From contig CANTUQ010000109.1 in the NCBI GenBank assembly GCA_947683425.1, positions 154,501 through 218,500 on the forward strand: DNA of 64,000 bases, in the 5' to 3' direction. The notes beneath the pieces are model-generated. The model saw only the letters and a program-made list of their open reading frames with translations, ran no database searches and was not told the origin of the DNA. The position numbers were made by a program, and so were the translations under genes. Source of the DNA: Excoecaria cochinchinensis (taxonomy: Eukaryota > Streptophyta > Magnoliopsida > Malpighiales > Euphorbiaceae). Shown here piece after piece: positions 61,801 through 64,000 of this stretch (position 1 is the stretch's first letter; every line of letters starts with the position of its first letter).

Positions 61801-64000
61801 ATATATTCTTAATAGATGACTGATATACTATATTAAAAAAATATTACCTATAGAGGAATTGTCTAAATAAAATTAATGTAGAGCAGATATTTTTAGTGTA
61901 TAACTGTTTATAATGCATCAGTATTAACAAGTGCATCTAATATGTAGATCATACCAATGCATGATCAAATAAATGAATTACCACTTGGTACGATTTCGAA
62001 TTATTGTATTGACAATCATTTTAATCCTATTTAATAACACAATTAATTACGAAAGATAACTAAAACTAACTCATCATCTCAATACTTCTTTTCATGTCAA
62101 ACTCTCAAAAAAAAAAAATTATGTTCCTTCTTTTTTTAATTTATTTCTAATAAAATGAATTTAATAAATTTAATAATTTATTCCTCTTAATTATTTTAGT
62201 CAAAATTTTCCATTATAAGAAAAAAATTTTAAAAAATGCATTTTTTTAACCATTATTGATTTTATCATTAAGTGTGTATATTTTATTTTTAAAATAAAAA
62301 TTTTAGTTGTTACACAATTTATACTTTTTATTTCTTTTTTTTTTTTTCAAAATTCTAATTTTAATGTTTGAACATTACAATTCATTGTTCTTATTAATAG
62401 AGGTGCTTTTAGTTTAAGAACATATCTCAAATAAGGTTCCGTAATTAAATTCACTAAATCAATATTTATGACTAATATAAATAAAATGAGGGCATACCTT
62501 TGCAAGCCAAGGGAGCACTTGATTTGCTTTTTGACTGTTATCTATTTGTTTGAAATGTTTCAACTTTGGCCACCTGCAGTTGTAAGGCTCTCCATTTTTT
62601 GCATTACCAACAACATGTTCCATCTGGCAACACCCTCCCTCAAGCTCTTCTAGCTGCAAAAGACCACTAGCTATGGATTCTGGAAATACATACTCCAGAA
62701 CATCACACCAAGAAATTTGAACTGATTTTAGATTTGGGAAATTGAAAATCCCATTTGCATCCTCACTCCATATCCGTTTCAACGATGGCATTACCCATAT
62801 CCTTAATTGTCTTAGCTCAAATGCTACTTCATCAATAGAACCCAACTTCTCCATTTGATATATCACTTCCATTTTTTGACAACGCCATAGATCCAGCTTC
62901 TCTAACCTCTGGAATCTTCTCATCACATTTTTTGATGTTGCAAAAAGAGCTTTTAATTTTGAGCAATTATCGATTCTCAATGATTTAAGTTTGCATAAGG
63001 AATCATCATCTGTGAATTGACCATGCCATATGTATTCCAAATTATCCATGTCAGACACATTCATTGTCTGTAAATTTGGAAATATAGCCTGCCATTGCCA
63101 TTAATTATTATTTTTCTCAGTAATGTGTCCCTCCAAGAGTTTAGCATAAATATAAGTAACTTCCCAACACACATACAGTTTTCTAATGCAAAATTAAATA
63201 TATATATCTTATCTAAACTAATACAAAATTAATTATAGTTTGAGCGGTGAAGGAAGCATTTACATGTTATATTTGCAAATTATATTCAATTAAGACACTA
63301 TTTCTCAATAAAGTTAAGCTTGCTTCACGAAAAAAGTTTTCTAATGCAAAATTTTAAATATTAAAATTTAAAATATAAAATATGAGGTGGATAGAAATTA
63401 ATCATTAAGATATATATTTCTTTCAGTATTATGATATTTAATATGGATTATTGTACATAAAATACATTATCTGTACCTTACAAAGTTATATATATAAATT
63501 TCTTCATAAACAAATTCAAATAAAGGAAATATAATCAGAAATAATTAAGTTGAAGGCATTTGATTTACATACCATTTCAGTTTGTATTTCTGAAGACACC
63601 TTTCTTGGGTTGCAAATCCCATCTTCACTTCCTTCTGCAATAATAGCTTCCAGGTTATTACAATTACTCACTTCCATTTCTTGAAGTTGCGACAAATTTT
63701 TAGCAGTGGAAAATGAGAAGAGTTTCTTCAATTTGCCGCACCCAATGATCCTTAAAGTTCGCAGCTTTCTAAAAGACCCCGTTCCAAGTCGACCATGACA
63801 AATCTCCTCCAAGCTATTTAATTCATGAAAATGCAATGTCTCTAATATTGGAAAGGCATCGCATGAAACACACACTGTGGAGTCCATGATATGTCTAATG
63901 GCATCATTAGCATCAATTCGAAGATGCTTCAATTTTGGAAAGCCCTCCTCATTTAGAACATACAACCCATTCTCCATTCCTTTAACCTCCCCTAAAAGAA
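55778..64000 (-). CDS. NLR immune receptor, LRR-encoding 3' exons (CC-NBS-LRR, At4g27190/RPS2-like); 5' part beyond window
   Basis: Intracellular resistance-type receptor. The exons (minus) are A 64000-63573, B 63088-62498, C 60590-60216, D 59529-58786, E 56764-56239 and a probable last exon F 55884-55778. All inner introns are phase 0 with GT-AG borders and the frame stays open throughout. E to F is phase 1. The LRRs are the irregular C-rich type seen in this family (LEEICHGRLGTGSFRKLRTL, LKSLRINRCSKLKAVF, FPNLKSVEVSSCGVLEYVFP). The start of exon A (GEVKGMENGLYVLNEEGFPKLKHL) matches the usual junction after the first LRRs, so the coiled coil and NB-ARC domain must lie to the right. Exons B and D are duplicates. 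Exon F would add an Asp/Glu-rich tail. No disabling change was seen, but functionality cannot be judged without the NB-ARC part. Confidence 0.82.
56765..58785 (-). other. Large intron of the NLR gene
   Basis: About 2.0 kb, very AT-rich, with no coding or transposon signature recognised. Confidence 0.6.
58786..59600 (-). repeat. Duplicated NLR exon (exon D copy) with flanking intron
   Basis: Exon D and about 70 bp of upstream intron match exon B and its upstream intron (62498-63160) closely, e.g. the shared MDNLEYI, DDDSLCKLKSLRI, SKNVMRRFQ and SQKAN...VLPWLAK blocks and the intron words CCATTGCCATTAATTATTAT and CAAGAGTTTAGCATAA. Confidence 0.88.
58960..59265 (-). repeat. 51-codon internal tandem duplication inside NLR exon D
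   Basis: Two adjacent 153-bp copies (59265-59113 and 59112-58960) each encode AFEL...LKI...SLK.IWSEDANG..TFPNL.SV.VS.C.VLEYVFP.SI. By eye 39 of 51 residues are identical. Exon B holds only one copy. Confidence 0.88.
59690..59720. repeat. TA dinucleotide run
   Basis: ATATATATATATATA tract in the intron between exons D and C, next to the exon C-like remnant. Confidence 0.8.
59735..59800 (-). pseudogene. Remnant of an exon C-like LRR exon
   Basis: The minus strand reads NDIQSLFNKM followed by GTGATA, matching the end of exon C (NDVRSLFNEM then GTGATA at 60216). Upstream homology is lost. It is the trace of a duplicated exon that has decayed inside the intron. Confidence 0.65.
60715..60990. repeat. 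Intron repeat, copy 1
   Basis: About 270 bp matching 61790-62055 in direct orientation, including GAAGATATATTCTTA, AAAAAATATTAC, TATAGAGGAATT, GCATCTAATATGTA and TTTTAATCCTA blocks. It lies upstream of exon C. Confidence 0.8.
61790..62055. repeat. Intron repeat, copy 2
   Basis: Partner of 60715-60990. It lies in the same intron (B to C), about 1.07 kb away. Direct orientation points to a tandem duplication in which the exon between the copies has been lost. Confidence 0.8.
62498..63160 (-). repeat. Duplicated NLR exon (exon B copy) with flanking intron
   Basis: Partner of 58786-59600. It lacks the 51-codon tandem duplication and differs by scattered substitutions. Confidence 0.88.

Overview
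This is an AT-rich plant nuclear window. The genes have many introns with GT-AG borders, and the families (a non-RD LRR receptor kinase, a CDPK, an organellar protein-only RNase P, a CC-NBS-LRR-type LRR region) together with CACTA, hAT, copia and gypsy elements point to a flowering plant, most likely a woody eudicot. I cannot name the species.

Layout. 1-3229 (+): the 3' part of an LRR-XII receptor kinase. About 4.0-21.2 kb: a nest of decayed LTR retrotransposons. It holds an old gypsy gag remnant, a gag-only non-autonomous element on the minus strand with long LTRs and tandem arrays (5687-16401), a truncated copia (17962-20441) and a gypsy protease remnant. 21201-27878: a CACTA-type element with a 3-bp target duplication. 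It carries splice-site-bearing fragments of two unrelated host genes (a CDKC-like kinase and a 2-oxoglutarate dioxygenase) and contains a hAT MITE with a perfect 8-bp target duplication and a second CACTA element. 29786-37683: a structurally complete copia element on the minus strand (LTRs, tRNA-iMet primer site, polypurine tract, GTACC target duplication) with decayed coding capacity. Its leader holds a very dense array of CACGTG/ABRE motifs with three ERSE-II matches.

39967-43477 (+): an intact eight-exon calcium-dependent protein kinase most like Arabidopsis CPK17/CPK34. 44278-48376 (-): an intact six-exon PRORP1, convergent with the kinase. About 52.0-55.3 kb: a mosaic of LINE, copia and subtilase fragments. 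55778-64000 (-): the LRR-encoding 3' exons of an NLR gene that continues beyond the right edge. It shows exon duplication, a repeat inside one exon and a probable acidic last exon.

The cellular genes are not an operon or pathway. The kinase and RNase P genes are housekeeping or tissue-regulated genes, while the two immune-receptor genes lie at the window ends, next to transposon-rich DNA. Exon borders were read by eye from splice consensus, frame continuity and family knowledge. No search was run.
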